A DNA stretch of 64,000 nucleotides from Cryomorpha sp963836915 (lineage in GTDB: Bacteria; Bacteroidota; Bacteroidia; Flavobacteriales_D; Cryomorphaceae): NCBI GenBank assembly GCA_963836915.1, contig CAWILH010000002.1, forward strand, positions 4,092,001-4,156,000. Reading direction: 5' to 3'. This document shows positions 52,649-61,515 of the stretch, piece by piece (within the stretch, counting starts at the first letter, position 1; every line of letters starts with the position of its first letter). The notes beneath the pieces are model-generated. The model did no database searches, was not told the DNA's origin, and worked only from the letters and a program-made list of their open reading frames with translations. A program made the translations under genes and the position numbers.

Positions 52649-53680
52649 GTGACTATTAGAAAAGAAACCAAAATAGGGTTAGTCGTGATCGTGGCAATCG
52701 TATTGCTCGTGATCGGATTTAACTTCTTAAAGGGCGTTTATATTTTCGATTCAGCCCGCACCTTCTACGGTGTTTATCCACGTATCAATGGTTTGGATAA
52801 GTCAAACCCGGTGGTGCTCAATGGATTTAAAATTGGTCAGGTAAAAAATATCAGTATTATCGAAGATGGCACCGGCAGCCTGCTGGTAGAGCTTACCATA
52901 AATGAAGACATGAATATACCCCGTGATTCACGGGCTCTGTTAAGATCGGCCGACCTCCTGGGCTCGATGCAGATTGATCTACAACTTGGTACTTCGGCGC
53001 AACTTGCCGAAAGCGGCGATACGCTTACTCCCGATATTGAACAAGATCTGGTAGAGTCTGTGAATGCACAAATAAGACCTATTAAAAATAAAGCCGAAGG
53101 GCTTATCTCTTCGGTCGACTCTGTAATCCGCGTAATCGAAGCCATCCTCACCACACAGTCGCAGCAGAACCTGGTGGAGAGCTTTACGGGAATAAACCGA
53201 TCCATAGCAAATCTGGAGTTGACCACCATGCGCATCGATTCCTTGGTAAGTTCTGAGAAAGCCAGATTATCATCCATCCTAAGCAATATCGACAAGCTCT
53301 CATCCACCCTTGCAAATAACGGAGATAAGCTTTCAAATATCATTCAGAATTTCTCACAGATCAGTGATACATTGGCCAAAGCCGATATTGCTCAAACCGT
53401 TGTTTCTGCCAATGCGGTCCTTGCAGATGTAGATAAGATCATGTCGAAAATCAATAAGGGTGAAGGATCAATTGGTATGCTCATTAATAATCCTGAACTT
53501 TACAACCGACTGGAATCTGCATCGACCAATCTTGACTTATTAATGGAAGATGTAAGGATCAATCCGAACAGATACGTGCAGTTTTCTGTTTTCGGTAGAA
53601 AGAACAAGAGCGTGGAGCTTACCAAAAGTGAGTTGGAACAACTTAAAGAGTACGTGAAGGACAGCAAAGGCGCGGAGTAA
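52649..53680 (+). CDS. MCE/MlaD-family lipid transport protein
   Basis: 343 aa with GTG start at 52649. Membrane segment (residues 9-28: IGLVVIVAIVLLVIGFNFLK) then the MCE domain VYPRINGLDKSNPVVLNGFKIGQVKNISI and a long helical/coiled C-terminal part. MlaD-like proteins bind phospholipids between membranes. The neighbours lptD and AmiC fit envelope maintenance. Confidence 0.92.
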   Translation: MTIRKETKIGLVVIVAIVLLVIGFNFLKGVYIFDSARTFYGVYPRINGLDKSNPVVLNGFKIGQVKNISIIEDGTGSLLVELTINEDMNIPRDSRALLRSADLLGSMQIDLQLGTSAQLAESGDTLTPDIEQDLVESVNAQIRPIKNKAEGLISSVDSVIRVIEAILTTQSQQNLVESFTGINRSIANLELTTMRIDSLVSSEKARLSSILSNIDKLSSTLANNGDKLSNIIQNFSQISDTLAKADIAQTVVSANAVLADVDKIMSKINKGEGSIGMLINNPELYNRLESASTNLDLLMEDVRINPNRYVQFSVFGRKNKSVELTKSELEQLKEYVKDSKGAE

Positions 53681-53690
53681 AGACTTTTAA

Positions 53691-55014
53691 ATGGGAATTT
53701 CTAATTTTATTTTTATCGGAGTATTGCTTGCTGCATCGGGGCTTTTTGCCTTTCAGGTAAGCAAAATAAGACGGAATATTTTATTGGGACGCGATGTAGA
53801 TCGCACCGATCGAAAAGGGGAGCGCTGGGCCATGATGACCCGCGTGGCCTTAGGGCAATCGAAGATGGTGAGCCGCCCGCTGGCCGGATCCATGCATGTA
53901 TTGATTTACGTGGGTTTTGTAATCATCAATATCGAAGTGCTGGAGATCATCATCGATGGCATCTTCGGTACACACCGGATTTTTGCCTTTCTCGGTCCGC
54001 TTTATGATTTTCTCATTGGGAGCTTTGAGATTCTTGCCGCTCTGGTCGTACTGGCCTGCGTAGTATTCTTAATACGCAGGAATATTGGAAATATACGCCG
54101 ATTCAAGGCGCGTGAGCTGACCCTTTGGCCTAAGAGCGATGCCAATATCATTCTGGTCGTAGAGCTGCTGCTAATGTTTGCTTTCTTAAGTATGAATGCC
54201 ACCGACGCATTGCTCCAGCAGGCGGGCGCAGATCATTATGTACAGGCGGGTGCCTATCCGATCAGTTCGTGGCTTATGCCAATTTACGCTGGGCTTTCGG
54301 TAGATTCGCTCATCGCGGTAGAGCGCGGTATGTGGTGGTTTCACATTGTCGGTATTCTCTTGTTTTTGAATTATTTACCCATCTCAAAGCATTTTCATAT
54401 TCTACTTGCTTTTCCAAATGTCTATTACGCCCGGCTCATTCCCGAAGGCGAGTTTTCCAATATGGAGCGTGTGACCAGTGAAGTGAAGCTGATGATGTAT
54501 CCCGATGCCGATCCATACGCCGCACCAGCACCCGAGGCAGACGCGGTGCAGGAGAAGTTTGGAGCGCGCGATGTGCAAGATCTCCATTGGAAGAACCTAA
54601 TGGATGCCTATTCTTGCACGGAGTGCGGTCGCTGCACCTCAGTATGTCCCGCCAATATAACAGGTAAGCTTCTCTCTCCCAGAAAGATAATGATGGATAC
54701 CCGCGACAGGCTAGAAGAAGTGGGCAAGAATATAGATAAGCACGGGAAGGATTATGATGATGGAAAGGCATTGCTGGGCGATTATATTATCGACGAAGAA
54801 GCTCTGGGCTTGTACCACTTGCAATGCTTGTGTAGAAGCCTGTCCGGTAAATATAAACCCGCTGGAGATCATCGTTGATCTGCGGCGCTATCTCGTGATG
54901 GAAGAGTCAAAATCGCCCACCGAGCTCAATGGGATGTTTACCAATATTGAGAATAATGGCGCGCCATGGGCGTTCCCGCAGGCCGATCGATTGAAGTGGG
55001 CAGAAGAAGGATAA
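53691..55014 (+). pseudogene. Membrane-bound 4Fe-4S oxidoreductase (HdrE/nitrate-reductase-gamma-like plus ferredoxin), frameshifted
   Basis: N-terminal half has five or six membrane segments with His residues for heme; the C-terminal half carries CTECGRCTSVCPANITG (about residue 306) as first cluster. The second cluster is lost from this frame after DEEALG and appears in another frame (54797 on) as CTTCNACVEACPVNINPLEI. Removing one A from cgaagaag at 54793-54800 restores GACGAAGAGCTC-TGG, giving DEELWACTTCNAC. Full product about 441 aa, ending 55014. Works with the next gene (CCG domains) as an HdrDE-like electron carrier. Lesion probably a consensus error; everything else is intact. Confidence 0.88.
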
Positions 55015-55024
55015 AAAAATCAGC

Positions 55025-55819
55025 ATGAGCGAATTGACTAAAGTATATACCATGGCCGAAATGGCCGCTGCGGGCGAAGTGCCCGAAGTACTTTTTTGGG
55101 TGGGCTGCGCAGGCAGCTTCGATGATAGGGCTAAGAAGATCACCAAGGCCATCGTAAAGATTTTACAGAAGGCCGAAGTGAAATTTGCCGTTTTGGGCAC
55201 CGAAGAAGGTTGCACCGGCGATCCTGCCAAGCGCGCCGGAAACGAGTTCCTTTTTCAGATGCAGGCCATGATGAATATTCAAGTATTGGATGGCTATGAA
55301 ATTAAGAATATTATTACCGGTTGCCCGCATTGCTTTAATACCATTAAAAACGAATATCCCGCTCTGGGCGGGAATTATAAAGTGCAGCACCATAGCCAGT
55401 TCGTACAGGAATTAATAGATTCCGGTAAGCTGGCCATAGAAGGTGGCGGTATTTTCAAAGGTAAAAAGATCACCTTTCATGATCCCTGCTATCTGGGTCG
55501 TGGCAATGGCGTATACGAAGCGCCCCGCGCCCTTCTCGAAAAGCTCGATGCCGAACTGGTGGAGATGAAGCGTTGCAAGAATAAAGGACTCTGCTGTGGT
55601 GCCGGTGGTGCACAAATGTTTAAAGAAGCAGAACCAGGAAAAAAAGAAGTCAATATAGAACGTACCGAAGAAGCACTCGAAATAAAGCCGAGCTTCATCG
55701 CTACAGGCTGCCCCTTCTGCAATACTATGATGACCGACGGCGTGAAGAATGCCAATAAGGAAGATCAGACCCAAGTCCTCGATATCGCCGAATTAATCGC
55801 TCAAGCCGCTGACCTGTGA
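55025..55819 (+). CDS. CCG-domain Fe-S oxidoreductase (HdrB/HdrD C-domain-like)
   Basis: 264 aa. Two CCG-type repeats: GCAGSFDDRAKK, GCPHCFNTIKNEYP, HDPCYLGRGNGVYEAPR, RCKNKGLCCGAGGAQMFKE and GCPFCNTMMTDGV, the ligands of non-cubane clusters in HdrB-like proteins. Together with the preceding membrane subunit it forms the two-gene (Fe-S)-binding oxidoreductase of Bacteroidota. Partner electron donors unknown. GTGA overlap with the next gene. Confidence 0.92.
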   Translation: MSELTKVYTMAEMAAAGEVPEVLFWVGCAGSFDDRAKKITKAIVKILQKAEVKFAVLGTEEGCTGDPAKRAGNEFLFQMQAMMNIQVLDGYEIKNIITGCPHCFNTIKNEYPALGGNYKVQHHSQFVQELIDSGKLAIEGGGIFKGKKITFHDPCYLGRGNGVYEAPRALLEKLDAELVEMKRCKNKGLCCGAGGAQMFKEAEPGKKEVNIERTEEALEIKPSFIATGCPFCNTMMTDGVKNANKEDQTQVLDIAELIAQAADL

Positions 55820-56328
55820 ACACCGAAACCACAAAATTTGAAGTGAACGTTGCCAGCGCCATCGCTCCCGATGCACGGGTGTGGATATATCAGGCAGAGC
55901 GATCGCTTTCGGCCGCTGAAGTCGATGCAGTTTCCGATCCTATCCATACTTTCGTCAAAGGATGGAAGGCACATGGAGCGCCACTATCCGCTCATGCCCA
56001 GATATTCTTTGGCCGCTTTATCTGCCTTTTTGTAGACGAACGCTTTTATGGGGCTTCCGGCTGCTCGATAGATAGCTCAGTGCGGCTTATTCAAAACCTT
56101 GAAAAAGAACTTTCCATTTCGCTGATGCAAAGGATGGACATAGCCCTTATCGCCGAAGATGATTCAATCAAGACGATTCATGTGAACGATGTCGGCACCG
56201 CTCTCTCCGAAGGTGAAATAAGTGGAGAGACCTTGATCTTTGATAATACCGTAAAGACGAAAATGGACTTTGAGAAGACTTGGCTGAAACCAATTGGCAA
56301 TAGCTGGTTGAAGCGGTTTATGCCCTGA
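55816..56328 (+). CDS. Conserved Bacteroidota protein (often mislabelled ABC transporter ATPase)
   Basis: 170 aa from GTG 55816 (GTGA with the previous stop). Recognised by DARVWIYQAERSLSAAEV, FVKGWKAHGAPL, GRFICLFVDERFYGASGCSIDSSV and TLIFDNTV. There is no P-loop or signature, so the ABC ATPase label common in databases is unsupported. Strict coupling to the CCG protein suggests a role with that oxidoreductase; function not known. Confidence 0.85.
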   Translation: MNTETTKFEVNVASAIAPDARVWIYQAERSLSAAEVDAVSDPIHTFVKGWKAHGAPLSAHAQIFFGRFICLFVDERFYGASGCSIDSSVRLIQNLEKELSISLMQRMDIALIAEDDSIKTIHVNDVGTALSEGEISGETLIFDNTVKTKMDFEKTWLKPIGNSWLKRFMP

Positions 56329-56386
56329 TCTTTTTCTGCTCAGGCCTGGTCGTATAAAGCGCCAGCCATTTATCATCTGGCCCTTT

Positions 56387-57157
56387 TTAAAATGGAACCA
56401 CATCCACATTTTTTTTCGAGTAGATTCTGTGGGTATCTAGATCTAGGCAGAGCAGCACACCATATCCGGGCACTTCTGCCTTCACGCATCCGCTATCCAA
56501 ATCAATATCTTTTTCGCCCATCATCAAGTTTCGCTTGATTACTTCTACCTCTTTGGGCACATGCCCATGCAAGATCCGTTTTCCTTTAAGCTTCCGCTCA
56601 TCATAGCGAAAAGAGCGTATCCAGATCATATCTTTCCAATGCTCAAAAGGATTTTTTTCGGATGTGTTGAAACCCGCGTGCACCATCAACTCCTTTTCTG
56701 TTTCAAAATAGATGGGAAGCAAGCTCAAAAATCGGTCGAGAGATGGCAGGAGATATCCACTTGGGGTCAATAAGTGGGAGCTGCATTGCCTTCCGGCAAA
56801 GGTCGAAAGTTCATCTGTTTTTTCGCGGTTATAGCTTAGCAGCAGTTGTTCATGATTTCCTCGTAAGGGATATACCTTATAGCCAGTTGCCAAGAGATCC
56901 CATATCTTCTCCAATACCAATAGGGAATAGGGACCGCGGTTTACCATATCACCAAGTATGAAGAGCTGGTCTTTTTTTTTGAGTTTTACCTTTTTCAGCA
57001 TTTTGCAAAAGGTCTGGTAGCAACCGTGGATATCTGTGATGACCAGCCTCCTGCCGGTCGGGTTGGATTCTATAAAATAGGCACGCTTCCGCACGTCGAT
57101 CGGGTGGTGCAATAAACTGCGTAGTTGAGCTTCTGCTCTTTCCAGGCGGTCAGTCAA
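56387..57157 (-). CDS. Serine/threonine protein phosphatase-type metallophosphoesterase
   Basis: 256 aa. Motifs in order: LVITDIHGCYQTF (Asp, His), LFILGDMVNRGPYS (GD-x2-x-RG, Asn where many have Asp), YPLRGNHEQLL and MVHAGFNTS; late HGHVPKE supplies the last His. Fits bacterial PP2A-like or ApaH-like phosphatases. Convergent with the upstream operon and 13 bp downstream of the DPP-IV gene. Confidence 0.88.
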   Translation of the reverse strand: MTDRLERAEAQLRSLLHHPIDVRKRAYFIESNPTGRRLVITDIHGCYQTFCKMLKKVKLKKKDQLFILGDMVNRGPYSLLVLEKIWDLLATGYKVYPLRGNHEQLLLSYNREKTDELSTFAGRQCSSHLLTPSGYLLPSLDRFLSLLPIYFETEKELMVHAGFNTSEKNPFEHWKDMIWIRSFRYDERKLKGKRILHGHVPKEVEVIKRNLMMGEKDIDLDSGCVKAEVPGYGVLLCLDLDTHRIYSKKNVDVVPF

Positions 57158-57170
57158 GGTGAATGTTTTT

Positions 57171-59306
57171 TTATTTTAGATGAGCATCTACATAATCGAG
57201 CACCTTGGTCAAAAGATGCACCCTGTCGCGGCCGCGCACATTGTGCTTATGGCCGGGATAGGTAAAAAAGTCCACCTGCTCGCCGGCTTTTACGAAGGCT
57301 TCGATCAGGGTGTATGAATGCTGCGGTACTACTACATCATCATCAAGGCCGTGGATGAGAAGCAGATTGCCTTCCAGTTTATCTGCATAGTTTTTCAGAT
57401 CATTGGCCTTATAGCCTTCGGGGTTCTGTTCGGGCGTATCCATATAGCGCTCGCCATACATCACTTCGTAAAGCCGCCAGTCGGTAACCGGACCGCCGGC
57501 CACCCCTACCTTAAACACTCCTGGATGGCGGAGCATGAGAGAAGTGGTCATAAAGCCGCCAAAGCTCCAGCCGTGCACGGCCATTTTAGAAGCATCTACA
57601 TACGGAAGGCTCTCTAAATATTCAACCCCCGTAAGCTGGTCTTCCATCTCTACCGTACCCAAATTTCTGAATACCGCCTGCTCAAAAGCAAGTCCGCGAT
57701 GTGCCGAGCCGCGTCCATCTACCGTAAAGATGATATAGCCGCGATTGGCTGCTTCAAACATCCAGAGCGGGGCACCAGCGGTGCTTCCATTTCGCACCAT
57801 TTGTGCATGTGGTCCGCCGTAGACATATACCAGCACGGGATATTTCTTTGAAGCGTCAAAGTCGAATGGTTTGATCATTCTCGCTTGCAGCTCGCTGCCG
57901 TCATTTGCTTTGAGCACAGGTAATTCTATGGTGCCGAGCGCGTATCCCGATAGTTTGCTCTTGGGCGATAATAAGGTGATCGCCTGCTTTCCTTTATCAG
58001 TATAAAGCTTGAGATCATTGGCAGTGTCGAGTGATTGCTTCCGCAAAATAAAGGAACTTCCATCGCCCATGATTACGGTATAAGTCGCTGGCGATGATGT
58101 TATTTTCTTCATTTTACCTTTTTGAAGATATACTTCATAAACCGCTTCGCTCATTAACCCTTCGGTAGTGGTGATATTGAGTTTTTGCGAGGCCTTCGAA
58201 TACCCATTTACTTCCAGCACATCGAATGGACCTTTGGTAACTTGCCCGATCAGGCTGCCATCTGCCTTATAATGGTAAAGATGATTAAACCCATCGCGCT
58301 CACTGAACCAAAGGAAACTACCATTTTCCATGCCTGTAAATATCGGCGGACTCTCCGGCTCTATGTATTTTGGGTTTTCTTCCGTAAATAATGTTTTGAT
58401 CATCGATCCGCTCGCGGTGGCATAGCTATGAAGAGCCATTTTGTTTTGGTCACGGTTTACGACGGCCAGATAGGCTGTGTTTCCATCTGGCGAAAAAGTG
58501 AAGTTGGTAAGGTATTGATCCAGTGGGGCTCCGGTTTTGAGATATCTGGTTTTCTTCGATTTCACATCAAAAATCCCTACTTTGGCGTGATGGCTTTTCT
58601 GTCCGGCCATCGGGTATTTTATCAGATTTACTTCGGCAGGGTAAGGCTCGTAATCGGCCAGTGGATAGTCGGTTACCATGCTTTCGTCCATCTCGTAAAA
58701 CCCTAGCTTTAGTCCATCGGCACTCCAGAATAAGCCTTCGGTAATACCGAACTCTGATCGGTGTATGGCTATTCCAGCACTTGTGGCGGTGCCTTCATGC
58801 TGAGTAACGCGTATGGCGGTATCGGCGGGAGTGGCCACGTATACATCGCGGCCTACGGTATAGGCCAAGAAACCCGATTGTTTTGAAAATTTCAAGTTCT
58901 CTCCTTTCTCAGAAAAGCTTAGATGGGTCTTTGCATTTTTGGAAGTGAGATTATAAATGGCCAATAGATTTCCACATTTCAAAACCAGCTCATTGGCACC
59001 CATCCATGCATATGGACGCACCGAGCTTATACTGTCCACTTCGATCGCGCTAAGGGCTTTATTGACTTCACGAACCCCAATAGTTTGAACGGTATCGCCC
59101 TTTAAATTTCTGATAAAAAGCGTTCCATCATCACCGGTATGAGAAAAGCGATCGTCCGAAATCCACTCCAAGCCCGATAGGTTTTCAGGGGCGAGCTCTC
59201 TATACTGTTGCATCACGGCGGTTTCAAGGTCTAGTTTTTTAAGATCTTGTCCACTTACGGTGATGAATAGCGGAAGTAGGATTAGTAGAAACGCTGATTT
59301 TCTCAT
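57171..59306 (-). CDS. S9 dipeptidyl-peptidase IV-type prolyl peptidase
   Basis: 711 aa from ATG 59306 (signal peptide MRKSAFLLILLPLFITVSGQ; an upstream in-frame ATG adds a charged prefix). N-terminal beta-propeller (DPPIV_N), then an alpha/beta-hydrolase domain with catalytic Ser in HGWSFGGFMTT (about 581), Asp in LLIHGLDDDVV (about 656) and His in YPGHKHNV (about 686). Periplasmic exopeptidase removing X-Pro dipeptides. A -7 box TATATTTG (59328-59335) gives a normal short leader. Confidence 0.94.
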   Translation of the reverse strand: MRKSAFLLILLPLFITVSGQDLKKLDLETAVMQQYRELAPENLSGLEWISDDRFSHTGDDGTLFIRNLKGDTVQTIGVREVNKALSAIEVDSISSVRPYAWMGANELVLKCGNLLAIYNLTSKNAKTHLSFSEKGENLKFSKQSGFLAYTVGRDVYVATPADTAIRVTQHEGTATSAGIAIHRSEFGITEGLFWSADGLKLGFYEMDESMVTDYPLADYEPYPAEVNLIKYPMAGQKSHHAKVGIFDVKSKKTRYLKTGAPLDQYLTNFTFSPDGNTAYLAVVNRDQNKMALHSYATASGSMIKTLFTEENPKYIEPESPPIFTGMENGSFLWFSERDGFNHLYHYKADGSLIGQVTKGPFDVLEVNGYSKASQKLNITTTEGLMSEAVYEVYLQKGKMKKITSSPATYTVIMGDGSSFILRKQSLDTANDLKLYTDKGKQAITLLSPKSKLSGYALGTIELPVLKANDGSELQARMIKPFDFDASKKYPVLVYVYGGPHAQMVRNGSTAGAPLWMFEAANRGYIIFTVDGRGSAHRGLAFEQAVFRNLGTVEMEDQLTGVEYLESLPYVDASKMAVHGWSFGGFMTTSLMLRHPGVFKVGVAGGPVTDWRLYEVMYGERYMDTPEQNPEGYKANDLKNYADKLEGNLLLIHGLDDDVVVPQHSYTLIEAFVKAGEQVDFFTYPGHKHNVRGRDRVHLLTKVLDYVDAHLK

Positions 59307-59327
59307 CTGCCTTTTTTCAAATTTGCG

Positions 59328-59335
59328 CAAATATA
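59328..59335 (-). promoter_or_regulatory. -7 promoter box for the DPP-IV gene
   Basis: Minus-strand TATATTTG (TAnnTTTG), 21 bp before ATG 59306. Confidence 0.5.
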
Positions 59336-59373
59336 AGCCTTCTGCCTTGGAAGCTGTTTAATCACAAAACCTT

Positions 59374-59381
59374 TACTTTTG
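59374..59381 (+). promoter_or_regulatory. -7 promoter box for the DUF3299 gene
   Basis: TACTTTTG (TAnnTTTG), only five bases before ATG 59387, same tight layout (TTTGCGG-TATG) as at the DUF6089 gene, suggesting a leaderless transcript. Confidence 0.45.
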
Positions 59382-59386
59382 CGGAT

Positions 59387-59839
59387 ATGCAAAGATTAGG
59401 TCTTGTATTTTCCATGCTGATCATAGTTGCCTTATCGGCAAAAGCGCAGGAGACGAATATCCGCACTATTACGTGGGAGCTTCTCAAAAATGTGCGTTTC
59501 GAAGAACAGTATGATGATGCAACGGGAAGCTTTTTCGACAAGCCTGTTTTTCCGCCCATGATCGCTTCTTTGGAAGGGAAGAAAGTAAAAATTTCGGGTT
59601 ATGTGATTCCTATGGATGTCGATCTGAATGAATATGTAGTGAGTGCTTTTCCGTTTAGCTCTTGCTTTTTCTGTGGTGGCGCCGGTCCCGAAAGTGTGGT
59701 CGATATTCAACTCAAGGATAAAAAGCTCAATTTCAAAAACGATCAGCGCGAGACCTTCTGCGGCACTCTCAGGCTTAATCAAGGGCAGTATTTCCAACTT
59801 CCCTTTATCTTAAAAGAAGCGGAGCTCTGCGATCAATAG
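59387..59839 (+). CDS. Secreted DUF3299 protein
   Basis: 150 aa. Signal peptide MQRLGLVFSMLIIVALSAKA then a small domain with KVKISGYVIPMDVDLNEYVV, SSCFFCGGAGPESVVDI (cysteine motif CFFCG) and ETFCGTLRLN. This is the DUF3299 fold, predicted periplasmic, possibly metal-binding by its cysteines; function unknown. Monocistronic, divergent from the DPP-IV gene. After it, 59840-60121 has no gene I can support. Confidence 0.85.
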   Translation: MQRLGLVFSMLIIVALSAKAQETNIRTITWELLKNVRFEEQYDDATGSFFDKPVFPPMIASLEGKKVKISGYVIPMDVDLNEYVVSAFPFSSCFFCGGAGPESVVDIQLKDKKLNFKNDQRETFCGTLRLNQGQYFQLPFILKEAELCDQ

Positions 59840-60121
59840 GTATTCTAAGTAAGTGGATGGATACCGTTTGATGGCTCCACGGAATTCCCGTTGGCTTCCG
59901 GTTCTGATTTTCTTTTGACTGTAGCGATTACCTATGGGTGAGCACCAAGGTACTGAGTTGAGTATGGCCAGACTTTGGCGCTAGGCTTTTCCTGCCCGGT
60001 TTCTATACTGTTCCGCTTCAAATCATCTATCATTCCTTCTGTGATCCCATTAGCATTTCTTGAATGAGCGAAATACAGGTATAATGCTCGATCTCAGCAT
60101 AATTTTTCGTGCCAAGCAGAA

Positions 60122-60859
60122 TTACGGAGTAAACCCGACCGGAAATTCAAATCTCGACTGATGGCCAATGGTGTCGGTGAGCTTTACCAAAAGAAAGCTT
60201 GGAAAGCGGTTGGTATAACTGGGTCTTAATGTATCGGCATTTTCCGCTAGGTCAAAGGCAGTTACCACCACCGTATCGCTAAATATTCTTGAATACGTTG
60301 AGATCACACTGCCCACAGTTGGCCATAGCCCGATAGTGATGGATCGGAGCGCTTCATCGTCCATAGCGGTTCCGCTGAAGGAGATACTATCGCCGCTATT
60401 TATAAAAAGGGTGCCGCCATTAAGAGGCGGCACCGTATTAAAATTGACAAGCGTGGGCGACAAGCCCGGCTGATTTATAAAAATATTGACCAATGAATCC
60501 TTCGAGCCATTTCCTTCAAGGTCTGCCACCTGTAGCGAGAGGCTATAGGTACCCGAAAGGGCTGAGTCGGGAACCAAATAAGAAAAGGTCTTGCTGGCCT
60601 GCGTGCCCGAAACAGGGTCTATGGTCACGAATCCCCAAGCCCCAAAAGCCTTCGAGAAATCATCTTGCAACCTTAACCTGATCTGGTTCAGCGCTTCATT
60701 GTCAGATACGGTAACCGAAATTTCCAAAAGATCGCCCGGAGCAAATTCGGTTCCATTCAACTCCATAAGGTCGATCTGCGGCCTTACCTTATCATCGGTG
60801 TCCTTGCTACAAGCCAAAAATGAACCGGCAAGAACACCGATGAAGAGCAAATTTTTCAT
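60122..60859 (-). CDS. DUF4625-like lipoprotein
   Basis: 245 aa. Lipobox FLACS after MKNLLFIGVLAGS, so a lipoprotein; then DDKVRPQIDLMELNGTEFAP and repeats of Ig-like strands (SVTVSDNEALNQIRLRL; GTAMDDEALRSITIGLWP) of DUF4625/cadherin-like type. Likely outer-membrane surface lipoprotein, in the same direction as the TonB receptor further upstream, perhaps an accessory substrate-binding part of that uptake system. Confidence 0.8.
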   Translation of the reverse strand: MKNLLFIGVLAGSFLACSKDTDDKVRPQIDLMELNGTEFAPGDLLEISVTVSDNEALNQIRLRLQDDFSKAFGAWGFVTIDPVSGTQASKTFSYLVPDSALSGTYSLSLQVADLEGNGSKDSLVNIFINQPGLSPTLVNFNTVPPLNGGTLFINSGDSISFSGTAMDDEALRSITIGLWPTVGSVISTYSRIFSDTVVVTAFDLAENADTLRPSYTNRFPSFLLVKLTDTIGHQSRFEFPVGFTP

Positions 60860-60883
60860 CTGCGAAAGGTAAGAAAGCTAAAC

Positions 60884-61495
60884 CTATTGAACGATCAATG
60901 GGAAAACCACGTCTACATCAGATTCGCCACCGGCATTTGTGATGTCGCCAAGCGAAACTCCCGCCGCACCCTTATTGGGCTCGTGGCGCAGTACCACTCT
61001 AATATTGCTACCTGTTGGGGTTGCCCCAAAGGTAACCCATTGAGACCTTAGCCCTATAGGGTTTCCATTGACATCTGCTGGGGCAGAAGGATCATAGGTA
61101 ACGGTGAGTGCGGTATCGGCTTCCGCATTGGGGATGTAAAAGAACTGGTGCTCGTCGCCTTCGTTAAAGACTTCGATGCTTATATCTTCCACATCATTGG
61201 GATCTGATGCATCCAGCACCCTAACAGCTGCATTGTAGATCGTATTTTCGCCGCCCGTATTCAGCACGATGGTATCTATGGTAGGCGCGTTGCCCCCTGG
61301 CCCATCGGGATCGGAAAATGTAAAAGTCTGCGATGTCTGCGTATCCGGATTGGTCAATGTGATTTCCACATCGGTGATCAATTCCTGAGGGTTTCCACCG
61401 TCATTGTCATCATCATCGTCGCTTTCGCAGGCCACAAAAATGCCCGCTGTTAAAATAATTGTTGTGATCTTGAGTAATCTGAACGTTGTTTTCAT
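60884..61495 (-). CDS. Putative lipoprotein beside the TonB receptor
   Basis: 203 aa. Signal ending GIFVACES (lipobox), then an Asp-rich linker and a beta-sandwich with TNPDTQTSQTFTFSDPDGPG and FFYIPNAEADTALTVTYD. No catalytic motif. Bacteroidota TonB-receptor loci often have such a small secreted companion. 20 bp downstream of the receptor stop, so cotranscribed; function unknown. Confidence 0.75.
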   Translation of the reverse strand: MKTTFRLLKITTIILTAGIFVACESDDDDDNDGGNPQELITDVEITLTNPDTQTSQTFTFSDPDGPGGNAPTIDTIVLNTGGENTIYNAAVRVLDASDPNDVEDISIEVFNEGDEHQFFYIPNAEADTALTVTYDPSAPADVNGNPIGLRSQWVTFGATPTGSNIRVVLRHEPNKGAAGVSLGDITNAGGESDVDVVFPLIVQ

Positions 61496-61515
61496 TGTTT
61501 ATGATTTATGTGAAA

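Noticed and set aside
59840..60121. Minus-strand reading ending SLIQEMLMGSQKE downstream of the DUF4625-like gene
   Set aside because: No start codon, about 34 codons, begins inside the neighbouring gene; not enough to call a remnant.
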